Assembly: GCA_900548625.1 (NCBI GenBank)
Contig: URLO01000034.1
Coordinates: 1 to 26,257, forward strand
Direction of reading: 5' to 3'
DNA: 26,257 nt
Source: an uncultured Eubacteriales bacterium
GTDB lineage: Bacteria; Bacillota; Clostridia; Oscillospirales; Oscillospiraceae
The notes under the pieces are model-generated. The model had not been told where the DNA came from and made no database searches. It saw nothing but the letters and a program-made list of their open reading frames with translations. Below are positions 5,977 to 14,423 of this stretch, piece after piece; the first letter of the stretch is position 1; every line of letters begins with the position of its first letter. The translations under genes were made by a program, and so were the position numbers.

Positions 5977-7710
5977 TCACTTCTGCGGCATCTGCCAGCC
6001 GTCAATGTCGGTGTGCAGCAGATGGTGCGAACGCTCCGACAGGGGCTTGCCCAGATACTCGGCATAAAGCGCCTGTACATCGGGATTTTCGTGCGAGAAG
6101 CGGATCGCCGTCTTGCGGTCGAGGCTCCAAAGGACGTTGCCTCTGCGCTCGGCGCACTCTTCGCCGTCGTGGATGGGCTGACCGCCGCCGCCTGCGCAGC
6201 CGCCGGGACAGGCCATGACTTCGACGAAATCATACGCCACGCTGCCGGATTCGATGGCTTCCATCAGCTTTCTTGTGTTCGCAAGGCCGCTCACGACCGC
6301 CGTGCGGACGGTGCCCGCCCCGGGAATGTCGAACGAGGCTTCCTTCCAGCCCTGCATGCCGCGCACGGAGGAGAACGCATCCGGATCCGGGTTCTTGCCG
6401 GTGACCAGATAGTATGCGCTGCGAAGCGCCGCGTCCATGACGCCGCCCGTCGCGCCGAAGATGACGGCTGCGCCGGTACCGGAGCCGAGCGGGCTGTCAA
6501 AGCCGCTTTCCTCCAGCGAGGCGGGGTCGATCATCGAGCAGCGGAGCATACGAACCAGCTCGCGCGTGGTGATGACCACGTCCACGTCCGGATCTCCGCA
6601 GGCATCGCGCATCGTCGGCAGCTCCGCCTCCGCCTTTTTGGACGTACACGGCATGACGGAGATGACGCGCAGGTTTTTGGGATCAACGCCGATCTTGTCC
6701 GCAAAGTGGCTCTTGGCAACCGCGCCGAACATCTGCTGCGGGGATTTCGCCGTGGAGAGGTTCTTTGCAAACTGCGGGAACTGGCCCTTCACAAAGCGCA
6801 CCCAGCCGGGGCAGCAGGAGGTGAACATCGGCCACGCATAGTCATCACGATGGGTAAAGCGCTCGATAAACTCGCTGCCCTCCTCCATGATGGTGAGGTC
6901 GGCACTGAAATTGGTATCAAACACATAGTCAAAGCCAAGCTGGCGCAGCGCAGAGGCAAGGACGCCCGGTGTGGCCTGCTCCGGCGTGAGGCCGAAATAT
7001 TCGGTCCATGCCGCGCGGACGGCGGGCGCGACCTGCACAACCGTCGTCAGCTCCGGGTCTGCCAGCATACGGTAGACATGGTCGGTGTCATCGCGCTCCT
7101 CGAGTGCGCCGACCGGGCAGTGCGTCACGCACTGACCGCAGTAAGTGCAGAGGGAGCTGGAAAGGGTGTTGGCCTCCGCCGTGCCGACGGTCGTGCGGGA
7201 GCCGGTGCCGACCAGATCCCAGATATGCACGCCCTGCATCTTTTCACAGACCTGCACGCAGCGCATACACTTGACGCAGCGGTTTTCAAAGCGCAGGATC
7301 GGTGCGGTATAATCGACCGTTGCCGGACGCAGCTTTCTCTGATAGGGCGCGCCGAGGAGGTTATAGTCGTTGGAGAGCTTCTGGAGCTTGCAGTTGCCGC
7401 TGCGGGTACATTTGACGCAGTTGACGTCATGCTGGCTGAGCAGAAGCTGAAGGTTCACACGGCGCGTCATACGCACCTTCTGGGTGTTCGTATGGATGAC
7501 CATGCCCTCGCTGACCGCATTGTCACACGCGGCAACGAGCGTATCCTGCCCCTCGATCTCGACCATGCAGATGCGGCATGCGCCGATCTCGTTGAGATCC
7601 TTGAGGTAGCAAAGCGTCGGAATATCAATATTCACCGAGCGTGCCGCATCGAGGAGGCTTGTTCCCTCCGGCACGCAAACGGTTTTGTTGTCAATGACAA
7701 GTGTTACCAT
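5977..7710 (-). CDS. hydA: [FeFe] hydrogenase catalytic subunit (multi-cluster type)
   Basis: The 577-residue subunit has an N-terminal 2Fe-2S domain (Cys34, 45, 48, 61). A His-ligated 4Fe-4S site follows (His94, Cys98, 101, 107), then two 4Fe-4S clusters (Cys145/148/151/155 and Cys188/191/194/198). The H-cluster motifs are all intact: TSCCPGW (297-303), MPCTSKK (353-359) and MACPGGCAGGGGQP (499-512). It interconverts protons and H2 in the cytoplasm; the CCPGW form is frequent in NAD(P)-linked multimeric enzymes. The ATG at 7710 is behind GGGAGG. A longer reading start at 7767 lacks a site and lies inside the upstream gene. It overlaps that gene by 7 bp (ATGGTAA), so the two subunits are made together. 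NuoE- and NuoF-flavin-domain subunits are missing nearby. Confidence 0.96.
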   Translation of the reverse strand: MVTLVIDNKTVCVPEGTSLLDAARSVNIDIPTLCYLKDLNEIGACRICMVEIEGQDTLVAACDNAVSEGMVIHTNTQKVRMTRRVNLQLLLSQHDVNCVKCTRSGNCKLQKLSNDYNLLGAPYQRKLRPATVDYTAPILRFENRCVKCMRCVQVCEKMQGVHIWDLVGTGSRTTVGTAEANTLSSSLCTYCGQCVTHCPVGALEERDDTDHVYRMLADPELTTVVQVAPAVRAAWTEYFGLTPEQATPGVLASALRQLGFDYVFDTNFSADLTIMEEGSEFIERFTHRDDYAWPMFTSCCPGWVRFVKGQFPQFAKNLSTAKSPQQMFGAVAKSHFADKIGVDPKNLRVISVMPCTSKKAEAELPTMRDACGDPDVDVVITTRELVRMLRCSMIDPASLEESGFDSPLGSGTGAAVIFGATGGVMDAALRSAYYLVTGKNPDPDAFSSVRGMQGWKEASFDIPGAGTVRTAVVSGLANTRKLMEAIESGSVAYDFVEVMACPGGCAGGGGQPIHDGEECAERRGNVLWSLDRKTAIRFSHENPDVQALYAEYLGKPLSERSHHLLHTDIDGWQMPQK

Positions 7711-9539
7711 CTTTCCGTTCTCCCTCCCTTGAAGATGCCATAGCCAAAGTGGTCGCAGCGCAGGCATCTGGAGCTTTCCGCACAGGCTTCCTCGTGCGTC
7801 ATGCCGAATTCGATGTCTTCAAAATCGCACTTGCGCTCGCCTGCTTCGCGCTCCTTGGTGTTGACGCGGCCACGTGCGGGACATACGTCGAGATGCGGCG
7901 CGGGGATCTCCACGTCGGTGCGGATCTCATGGTGGAAGCCGAGCTGCTCGTCAATGTTGGCCGCTGCGACCTTACCGGCTGCAATGGCGCGGATGGCCGT
8001 GGCAGGGCCGGTCACGCAGTCGCCGCCGGCAAAGACATTTTCCATGTTGTCGACCTGGCTGGAGCTTTCCGCCATAAACGTACCGCGGCGAATGGGGATG
8101 CCGGTCTGTGCAAAGCCCGCGATCTCAACACCCTGCCCGATGGCAACGACGATGATATCCGCCGGGATGCGTTCCTCGGGCTGCGCTGCCGTTTCCGGGC
8201 GCGGGCGGCCGGACTTGTCGGCAAAGCCGATGATCTGCGGCTGCACCCAAAGCGCGGCAGCCTCGCCCGCCTCGTTCGCCTCGATGCGAACAGGCGCGCA
8301 GAGCTCGCGGATCTCCGCGCCTTCTGCGATCGCGCCCTGTACCTCGTCCGGAAGTGCGGTCATATCCGCAATTCTGCGGCGATAGACGCAGGTGACGCTG
8401 GATGCGCCGAGACGGACAGAGCTTCTTGTCACGTCCATCGCGACGTTGCCGCCGCCGATGACCACGACACGCTTGCCGGTGAAGTCCGGCATGATGTCGT
8501 CGCCGATGGCGCGCAGCATTTCCACGGCGGACATGACATTCTTGCTGTCCTCGCCCTCGATTCCGGTCTTTTTGTCTGTATGTGCGCCGATGGCGACATA
8601 GAGGCAGTCGTAATCCTTGTGAAGCTGCTCGAAGGAAATGTCCTTTCCGACCGTCACGCCGGTATGTACCTCAACGCCGGTGGACAAAATGGACTCGATC
8701 TCCGCGTCAAGCTTTTCACGCGGGAAGCGGTAGGCGGGGATGCCATAGCGGAGCATACCGCCAAGCTGCTTCTTCTCCTCAAAAATGGTGACGCTGTGAC
8801 CCATCAGGCGCAGATAATACGCACAGGAAAGTCCGCTCGGGCCGCCGCCGATGATGGCAACGCGCTTGCCGGTCGCTTCCGCGCACTCCGGATTCGGAAC
8901 GTTGCCCGCATGATCGACCGCGTAGCGCTTGAGGCCGCGAATGTTGATGGGCGCATCGACCATATTGCGGCGGCAGCGCGCCTCGCAGGGATGCTCGCAG
9001 ATATAGGCGCACGCCGTCGGCATGGGGTTATCCTTGCGGATGAGGCGCACGGCGTCCGCATAGCGTCCTTCGCGCACGAGCGCGACATAGCCCGGAACGT
9101 CAACGCCGGCCGGACAAAGCGACACACAGGGCACGGGATTTTGCAGCGAAGCAAGGCAGCGGTGGTGCTTCACATGGTTCACATAATCGTCACGGAAGCC
9201 CTCAAAGCCGCTCAGGACGAGCTGCGCCGCGTCACGGCCGATCGCACAGTCCGCCGAGGCAACGATCGCGCGCGCCGTTCTTTCGATGGTGTCAATGGTC
9301 ATCATTGTGCCGGTTCCGTCCAGAACCTGCCCCATCAGCGCGGTAAGCTGGCCAAGGCCGATCCGGCAAGGCACACATTTGCCGCACGACTGCGCGTGGC
9401 AGAGCTGCAAGAACGTCAGCGACATGTCAATGGGGCACAGTCCGGGAGGGCTGGACGCGATCCTGCGTTCCATGTCCTTGTACAGCCGGTCAACGACCGT
9501 CTGTGCCCTGCTGGCAGTTTTGATATCCAATCTGCTCAA
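7704..9539 (-). CDS. GltD-like NAD(P)H oxidoreductase fused to a NuoF-type 4Fe-4S domain
   Basis: The 611-residue protein has three parts. Residues 1-115 carry the C-terminal iron-sulfur module of NuoF (SCGKCVPC, Cys52/55/58, with Cys98 as fourth ligand). The Rossmann-type FMN/NADH domain that normally precedes it is absent. Residues 125-560 are a glutamate-synthase small-subunit type flavoprotein: cysteine pairs at 138/142 and 177/181/185/189, FAD motif IIGGGPSG (229-236), NAD(P) motif VIGGGNVAMD (360-369) and the terminal GDCVTGP. A short C-terminal tail holds CLRC. The start is a TTG (9539) behind AGGAG and GAGG. It is coupled to hydA, so it most likely passes electrons between NAD(P)H and the hydrogenase. 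Related fusions occur in Nfn/StnB-type electron-bifurcating complexes, but bifurcation is not shown here. Confidence 0.9.
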   Translation of the reverse strand: MSRLDIKTASRAQTVVDRLYKDMERRIASSPPGLCPIDMSLTFLQLCHAQSCGKCVPCRIGLGQLTALMGQVLDGTGTMMTIDTIERTARAIVASADCAIGRDAAQLVLSGFEGFRDDYVNHVKHHRCLASLQNPVPCVSLCPAGVDVPGYVALVREGRYADAVRLIRKDNPMPTACAYICEHPCEARCRRNMVDAPINIRGLKRYAVDHAGNVPNPECAEATGKRVAIIGGGPSGLSCAYYLRLMGHSVTIFEEKKQLGGMLRYGIPAYRFPREKLDAEIESILSTGVEVHTGVTVGKDISFEQLHKDYDCLYVAIGAHTDKKTGIEGEDSKNVMSAVEMLRAIGDDIMPDFTGKRVVVIGGGNVAMDVTRSSVRLGASSVTCVYRRRIADMTALPDEVQGAIAEGAEIRELCAPVRIEANEAGEAAALWVQPQIIGFADKSGRPRPETAAQPEERIPADIIVVAIGQGVEIAGFAQTGIPIRRGTFMAESSSQVDNMENVFAGGDCVTGPATAIRAIAAGKVAAANIDEQLGFHHEIRTDVEIPAPHLDVCPARGRVNTKEREAGERKCDFEDIEFGMTHEEACAESSRCLRCDHFGYGIFKGGRTERW

Positions 9540-9607
9540 GGGTTCCTCACTCCTTCTGTTTTCCGCTCTCGCTGTCCTTTCGGGGAGAGCATTTTCATTG
9601 CGTTTCT

Positions 9608-9636
9608 ACAATACCATGCGTCCTGAAATAAGTCAA
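9608..9636 (-). promoter_or_regulatory. Promoter of the hydrogenase operon
   Basis: Minus strand: TTGACT (9631-9636), 17-bp spacer, TATTGT (9608-9613), leaving a leader of about 60 bases before the TTG start at 9539. It sits between the Crp/Fnr regulator and the hydrogenase genes, so these are probably separate units. Confidence 0.55.
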
Positions 9637-9677
9637 TATTTATCGATACTCTTTTACTCATATCAGCATACTTCTTT

Positions 9678-10361
9678 TCATTCCGGCGTGCCCGGCTGCA
9701 AAAGCCGGATGCTGCCGCGCCGAAGCTCGAGCTTCCCTTCCCGCTGCATCGTACCGAGCAGACGCGAAAGGGCGCTGCGGTTCATGCCGAGGCACTGCGC
9801 CATTTGCTCGCGTGTCAGCCCCTCACAGACGATCTCGCCTGTCCGGAAGGCCTCCTGCCTGAGATACGCCTCCAGCCGCGTTCTCCCGTCAGGGATCGAC
9901 AAAAGACGGACATGGCTCTGAAGCGCCCAGTATTTTTCGGAGATCTCCTCCAGAAGATTTGATAAAAGCCCCGCGCAGTCTCTGCCGCCGTCCTGCGCAA
10001 TGCACGAAAGCAGCGCGTCAAGCGAAAAAAACAGGATCTTGGAGGGCTTTGCCGTGCGAAGCTCCACAGGGCTGCCGACCGTTCTCGCAGACATCAGCAC
10101 ATCTCCGAACAGACAGCCTGCTTCGTGCGCCGCGGAAAAGCTCGCCTGCCCGTCCGCCGTATAGCGCCACGCCTCCACACGGCCGGACAGAACGATGCCT
10201 GCGCACGAGACGCGCTCGCCCATGCTCCATAAAACCGTGTTTTTGGGCATTGTGACCGTCCGAACCGCAAGTCTCTCCAGCAGCCTGTCCAGCGTGTCCT
10301 CCGAGAAGCCCTTGAAAAGACTGTTTTGAAGGAGGCTCTCCCGTTCTTTTTGTGTCAGCAT
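9678..10361 (-). CDS. Crp/Fnr-family transcriptional regulator
   Basis: The 227-residue protein has an N-terminal cyclic-nucleotide-binding-type beta roll (about residues 15-125, with the glycine-rich IVLSGRVEAWRY segment). A long dimer helix follows, then a C-terminal Crp-type winged helix whose recognition helix lies in LTREQMAQCLGMNRSALSRLLGTMQREGKLEL. The N-terminal cysteine cluster of oxygen-sensing Fnr is not present, so the signal is unknown. The ATG at 10361 is preceded by a GGGGGG run. An upstream extension in the same frame is antisense to the next gene and was dropped. It diverges from an ECF-type S component and sits upstream of the hydrogenase operon. A perfect inverted repeat in the divergent promoter is a likely binding site. 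Confidence 0.9.
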   Translation of the reverse strand: MLTQKERESLLQNSLFKGFSEDTLDRLLERLAVRTVTMPKNTVLWSMGERVSCAGIVLSGRVEAWRYTADGQASFSAAHEAGCLFGDVLMSARTVGSPVELRTAKPSKILFFSLDALLSCIAQDGGRDCAGLLSNLLEEISEKYWALQSHVRLLSIPDGRTRLEAYLRQEAFRTGEIVCEGLTREQMAQCLGMNRSALSRLLGTMQREGKLELRRGSIRLLQPGTPE

Positions 10362-10378
10362 GGCGTTCCCCCCCGATG

Positions 10379-10420
10379 CGTTGCAGATGCAACGGATTTT
10401 ATCTACAATATAGCTATAAT
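10379..10420 (+). promoter_or_regulatory. Activator-type promoter with Crp/Fnr-like palindrome
   Basis: The palindrome CGTTGCA-GA-TGCAACG (10379-10394) has 7 perfect base pairs. A perfect TATAAT lies at 10415-10420, but the -35 position reads ACGGAT, far from consensus. Transcription would start near 10427, which puts the palindrome centre at about -41. That is the class II position used by Crp/Fnr activators. The divergent regulator gene starts 18 bp from the palindrome, so the same site may also control its own transcription. Confidence 0.55.
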
Positions 10421-10451
10421 GGGAGCAGATTTCAAGCATGGAGGAATTCTC

Positions 10452-11003
10452 ATGAAAAAAACGATTTGGATCGCACAAACTGCCGTCTGCCTTGCACTGC
10501 TGCTCGCCGTGCAGTTTGTGACAAAAAGCCTCGGCCAGTTCGTGACCGGCTCGTGCGTCAATCTGGTGCTGGCCATCGCAGCGCTCATCGGCGGTGTCTG
10601 GTCCGGCGTGACGGTTGCCGTCATTTCGCCGTTCTGCGCATTTCTGCTCGGCATCGGCCCCGCGTTCTTCCCGATGGTTCCCTGTGTCGCGCTGGGCAAC
10701 GCGGTCTACGCCGTGCTGTTCGGCCTGCTGGTCGGCAAGTGCCTGCAAAAAAAGCAGACCGTCTGCGCCTACGGCAGTATGCTTCTCGCAGCCGCCGCGA
10801 AATTCGCAGTCTTGTACGTTGTCCTCGTCCGCTTGGTCGCGCCGGTCGTTGTCCCGGCGGCAAAGCTCAGCACTGTCACCGCAGCCTTCACATGGCCGCA
10901 GCTCGTCACCGCAACGATCGGCGGTGTGCTGGCCTGTCTGATCGCACCCGTCATCCGCAAGGCGCTCGGTGCAGCGTCCTCGGGAAGCAAGCGCGCAAAG
11001 TAA
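10452..11003 (+). CDS. Putative ECF-transporter S component (integral membrane)
   Basis: The 183-residue protein is almost wholly hydrophobic, with about five to six membrane segments, a basic N-terminus (MKKTIWIAQTAVCLALLLAVQF) and a basic tail (SGSKRAK). Length, start and the GSCVNLVLAIAALIGGVWSGVTVAVISP region fit small substrate-binding S components of energy-coupling-factor vitamin transporters. No EcfA or EcfT gene is present, as is usual for group II systems that share one module. The substrate cannot be told. Start at 10452, 7 bases after GGAGG. It is a single-gene unit with a likely Crp/Fnr-controlled promoter and a strong terminator. It could be another small membrane protein family; the ECF call rests on overall resemblance. 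Confidence 0.65.
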   Translation: MKKTIWIAQTAVCLALLLAVQFVTKSLGQFVTGSCVNLVLAIAALIGGVWSGVTVAVISPFCAFLLGIGPAFFPMVPCVALGNAVYAVLFGLLVGKCLQKKQTVCAYGSMLLAAAAKFAVLYVVLVRLVAPVVVPAAKLSTVTAAFTWPQLVTATIGGVLACLIAPVIRKALGAASSGSKRAK

Positions 11004-11033
11004 ACCGCGGCGCCTGAAATATGTTTTGGGCAG

Positions 11034-11076
11034 CACGCCGGAGACCATTTGGGTTTCCGGCGTGTTTTCTTATTTT
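11034..11076 (+). terminator. Terminator between convergent S-component and trxB genes
   Basis: The stem CACGCCGGA (11034-11042) pairs perfectly with 11056-11064 and is followed by TTTTCTTATTTT on the plus strand. The minus-strand trxB stop codon lies at 11070-11072 within the U tract. Confidence 0.8.
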
Positions 11077-11990
11077 GTTATCCCCTGCGCTTCGAGATAG
11101 CGGCAGGCCGCGATCGCAGCCGCCGTGCCGTCCGAAACGGCAGTCGTGAGCTGACGCACCTGCTTTCTGCGCCCGTCACCGGCGGCAAAAACACCCGGAA
11201 GGCTCGTTTTTGTATCCTCGCCTGCCAGATAGTATCCGTTTTCCTCCGCAACGGCATCTGCGAAGGGCGCGCTCTGCGGCACCTGCCCGACCGCGACGAA
11301 CAGGCCCTCCACGTCGAGCCGCTCCGTCTGTCCTGTCTTGAGGTTCGTCAAAAGCAGTCCTTGCAGCGCCTCGTCCGACCAGAGGAGCTTCTCTACCGTG
11401 CGGCCTCGCAGAATACGGATGTTCTCCTGCCGTTCCGCGCGGCTGACGAGCTGCGCGCCAGCACGGAAGCTGTCACGCCGGTGGATCAGCGTGACGCTCC
11501 GGCAGGTGCTTGCCAGAAAGAGCGCGTCCTGAAGCGCGGTCTCGCCGCCGCCCACGACCGCAACGTCTGCGCCCTCATAAAATGCGCCGTCGCAAAGTGC
11601 GCAGTAAGACACGCCGCAGCCGGTCAGCAGCTCCTCGCCCGGAAGCCCCAGCCGCCGATGAGACGCACCGGTCGCGAGGATGACCGTCCTTGCTTCCCGC
11701 GTGCCGTCCGTGCAGAGCACGCGGAAACCTGTCTGCGTTTTTTCCAGTCCGGCTGCCTCCGTATACAAGAGCTCCGCGCCAAGCGCCTCCGCCTGCGCGC
11801 GCATCCGCCCGGCGAGCTCCGCGCCGGAAACAGACGGAGCACCGGGGTAGTTTTCCACCAGCGGTGCAGAGACGATCTGTCCGCCGGCCGCTTCACGCTC
11901 AAGGATCGCGGTGCGTTTTCCGGCGCGGGCGGCGTAGATCGCCGCCGTCAGCCCCGCCGGCCCACCGCCGATGATCAGGATGTCATACAT
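11070..11990 (-). CDS. trxB: Thioredoxin-disulfide reductase
   Basis: The 306-residue flavoprotein has the FAD motif IIGGGPAG (residues 6-13), the redox centre CALC (Cys130, Cys133) followed by DGAFY, the nucleotide loop VVGGGETA and an intact HRRDSFR, which in this family binds the NADPH phosphate. The FAD motif GVFAAGDGR closes the protein. It should reduce thioredoxins or glutaredoxin-like proteins with NADPH. The start is at 11990, behind AGGGAGAG, and overlaps the end of nrdD by 8 bp; a longer frame from 12029 lies inside nrdD. Its coupling to an NrdD carrying a glutaredoxin-like tail suggests it recycles that tail. It is a full-function counterpart of the CxxC-less homologue at 2422-3345. 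Confidence 0.95.
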   Translation of the reverse strand: MYDILIIGGGPAGLTAAIYAARAGKRTAILEREAAGGQIVSAPLVENYPGAPSVSGAELAGRMRAQAEALGAELLYTEAAGLEKTQTGFRVLCTDGTREARTVILATGASHRRLGLPGEELLTGCGVSYCALCDGAFYEGADVAVVGGGETALQDALFLASTCRSVTLIHRRDSFRAGAQLVSRAERQENIRILRGRTVEKLLWSDEALQGLLLTNLKTGQTERLDVEGLFVAVGQVPQSAPFADAVAEENGYYLAGEDTKTSLPGVFAAGDGRRKQVRQLTTAVSDGTAAAIAACRYLEAQGITK

Positions 11991-14349
11991 GCTCGCTCTC
12001 CCTTGCGGCCAGGAACGCCCGCACACCACTCACTCCGGTCCACTTCTGCCCGCCGGATACAAGCGTCGGCGCCTGTCGGATGCCGAGCGCGCGCACGGCA
12101 TCGCGGTTTTCCTCCGCGAGGCGCAGCGTGTAGCGCACGCCTGCCGCATCGAGAAGCTGCTCGGCCTGCTTGCAGTTGGGGCAGGTCTTTGTGGCAAACA
12201 GCTCGACTTCCTCCTGTGCCTGCGCGGCAGGCTGTCCGGAGGCCGCATCCTGCTTCTGAACGCCGCAGTGCGTCAGCTTCGACGAGCCGATGTCATACGT
12301 TCTGCGGTCCTTGAATTCCTGTGCCTTGCCGTCGTTCCAGTTCTGCACGGGCCGGTAATAGCCGGTGATGCGGCTGTAGACCTCGGCTTTTTCTCCGCAA
12401 ATGGGGCAGACCGGCTGCTCGCCCGCGAGATACCCGTGGTTTTTGCAGACAGAATATGTCGGCGACAGCGTGTAATACGGCAGGCGGTAGTTTTCCGCGA
12501 TCTTCCGGACGAGGGATGCCGCCGCCTTCCAGTCGGGCAGCTTCTCACCGAGGAAGGCGTGGAACACCGTGCCGGAGGTGTAGAGCGTCTGCAGCTCATC
12601 CTGCACGTCAAGTGCGGAGAAAATATCCTCCGTATAGCCGACCGGCAGGTGGCTGGAGTTCGTGTAGTACGGCGTGCCGTTTTCGTTCGCCGTGATGATG
12701 TCGGGATAGAGCTGCTTATCGTGCTTGGCAAGGCGGTAGGCGGTGGACTCGGCAGGCGTGGCCTCCAGATTGTAGAGGTCGCCATACTGCTCCTGATAAT
12801 CGCTCAGCCGCTCCCGCATGTGGTTCAGCACGTCCTTTGCAAATGCTTGCGCCTCCGGATGCGTCAGATCCTTTCGCAGCCACTTCGCATTGAGCCCCGC
12901 CTCATTCATACCGACAAGGCCGATGGTCGAAAAATGGTTCTCGAATGTGCCGAGGTAGCGCTTGGTGTAGGGGTAGAGGCCGCCCTCCATCAGTTTCGTG
13001 ATGACCGTGCGCTTGGTCTTGAGCGAACGCGCGGCAACGTCCATCAGCTTGTCGAGTCTGCTGTAGAAATCCGCCTCATTTTCCGCCAGATAGGCGATGC
13101 GCGGCAGGTTGATCGTCACCACGCCGACCGAGCCGGTCGATTCGCCGGAGCCGAAGAAGCCGCCGGACTTTTTGCGCAGCTCCCGCAGGTCGAGCCGCAG
13201 ACGGCAGCACATGGAGCGCACGTCGTTCGGCTCCATATCAGAGTTGATGTAGTTGGAGAAATACGGCGTGCCGTACTTCGCCGTCATTTCAAAGAGGAGC
13301 TTGTTGTTTTCCGTCTCGCCCCAATTGAAATCCTTGGTGATGGAATAGGTCGGAATGGGATACTGGAAGCCGCGTCCGTTCGCGTCGCCCTCGATCATCA
13401 GCTCGATGAAGGCCTTGTTCACCATGTCCATTTCCTTCTGGCACTCGCCGTAGGTGAACGCCTGCTCACGGCCGCCGACAATGGCGGGCAGGTTCGCCAT
13501 GTCTCTGGGAACCGTCCAGTCGAGCGTGATGTTGGAAAACGGCGCCTGCGTGCCCCAGCGCGACGGCGTATTGACGCCGTAGACGAACGACTGCACGCAC
13601 TGCTTGACCTCGCGCTGCGTCAGATTGTCCACGCGGACAAACGGCGCAAGGTATGTGTCAAACGAGGAAAACGCCTGCGCGCCCGCCCACTCATTCTGCA
13701 TGATGCCGAGGAAATTAACCATTTGGTTGCAGAGCGTGGACAGATGCGACGCCGGAGCGGAGCTGATCTTGCCCACCACGCCGCCAAGTCCTTCCGCGAT
13801 GAGCTGGCGAAGGCTCCATCCGGCGCAGTAGCCGGTGAGCATGCTCAGATCATGCAGATGCAGATCCGCATTCCGATGCGCCTGCGCAATCTCTGCGTCG
13901 TAGATCTCGCTCAGCCAGTAGTTGGCTGTGATGGCGCCGGAGTTGGAGAGGATCAGACCGCCGACGGAATATGTGACCGTGGAGTTCTCCTTCACGCGCC
14001 AGTCGTTGATGCGGAGGTAGTTGTCCACCAGCTCCTTGTAGTTAAGAAGTGTGCTTCCGACATTGCGGAGCTTTTCACGCTGCTTGCGGTACAGAATGTA
14101 GGCCTTGGCCACATCCGAATAGCCCGCTTCACTCAAAACGCGCTCCACGCAGTCCTGAATATCTTCCACCGAAACCAGATCGTTCTTGATCTTCGGCTCA
14201 AATTCCGCCGTGACACGCAGCGCCAGCATCTCGATCACACTGGGGTGATGATTCCTGCCCACTGCCTCAAATGCCTTTGTGATCGCATTGCCGATCTTGG
14301 CAATGTGAAATTCCGTAATGCTTCCGTCTCGCTTTGTTACCCGATACAT
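11983..14349 (-). CDS. nrdD: Anaerobic ribonucleoside-triphosphate reductase fused to a glutaredoxin-like domain
   Basis: The 788-residue protein starts with an ATP-cone regulatory domain (about 1-95). The ten-stranded barrel of class III reductases follows, with a zinc site (Cys635, His638, Cys648, Cys651). The glycyl-radical motif is RITGYYRPVQNWNDG, with Gly663 as the radical residue. Residues 680-715 form a linker rich in Ala and Gln. Residues 716-788 are a glutaredoxin/NrdH-like domain with TCPNC (Cys723, Cys726) and the APTLV cis-proline region. It makes deoxyribonucleotides without oxygen and is activated by NrdG, encoded upstream. Ordinary NrdD proteins stop near the radical site. The fused domain may deliver the reducing thiols usually supplied by formate or a separate redoxin. 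The start at 14349 has AAAGGAGG 7 bases upstream. Confidence 0.95.
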   Translation of the reverse strand: MYRVTKRDGSITEFHIAKIGNAITKAFEAVGRNHHPSVIEMLALRVTAEFEPKIKNDLVSVEDIQDCVERVLSEAGYSDVAKAYILYRKQREKLRNVGSTLLNYKELVDNYLRINDWRVKENSTVTYSVGGLILSNSGAITANYWLSEIYDAEIAQAHRNADLHLHDLSMLTGYCAGWSLRQLIAEGLGGVVGKISSAPASHLSTLCNQMVNFLGIMQNEWAGAQAFSSFDTYLAPFVRVDNLTQREVKQCVQSFVYGVNTPSRWGTQAPFSNITLDWTVPRDMANLPAIVGGREQAFTYGECQKEMDMVNKAFIELMIEGDANGRGFQYPIPTYSITKDFNWGETENNKLLFEMTAKYGTPYFSNYINSDMEPNDVRSMCCRLRLDLRELRKKSGGFFGSGESTGSVGVVTINLPRIAYLAENEADFYSRLDKLMDVAARSLKTKRTVITKLMEGGLYPYTKRYLGTFENHFSTIGLVGMNEAGLNAKWLRKDLTHPEAQAFAKDVLNHMRERLSDYQEQYGDLYNLEATPAESTAYRLAKHDKQLYPDIITANENGTPYYTNSSHLPVGYTEDIFSALDVQDELQTLYTSGTVFHAFLGEKLPDWKAAASLVRKIAENYRLPYYTLSPTYSVCKNHGYLAGEQPVCPICGEKAEVYSRITGYYRPVQNWNDGKAQEFKDRRTYDIGSSKLTHCGVQKQDAASGQPAAQAQEEVELFATKTCPNCKQAEQLLDAAGVRYTLRLAEENRDAVRALGIRQAPTLVSGGQKWTGVSGVRAFLAARESEHV

Positions 14350-14388
14350 AACAGGTCCTCCTTTGTCTGTGTGCCTCGCACGACACGC

Positions 14389-14423
14389 AAATGGGATGCA
14401 GCTTTATACGCTGCATCCCATTT
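14389..14423. terminator. Hairpin between nrdG and nrdD, overlapping the nrdD promoter
   Basis: A perfect 14-bp stem (14389-14402 with 14410-14423) closes a 7-base loop. On the minus strand it follows nrdG by 70 bp and could end the upstream transcript, although the U tract is only three bases. One arm covers the -10 hexamer of the nrdD promoter, so transcripts from the upstream genes would fold it while nrdD's own transcripts would contain it only in part. Confidence 0.45.

Noticed and set aside
5917..9626. Two long plus-strand frames (608 and 641 codons) opposite the hydrogenase genes
   Set aside because: Both are antisense to well-supported proteins with intact cofactor motifs and have no recognisable features of their own.
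9540..9677. Rex or Fnr operator upstream of the hydrogenase operon
   Set aside because: I looked for TTGTGA-type or TTGAT-type inverted repeats around the promoter and found none convincing.
10362..11048. N-terminal extension of the Crp/Fnr regulator
   Set aside because: The extra ~230 residues are antisense to the S-component gene and of improbable composition. The family start fits the ATG at 10361.
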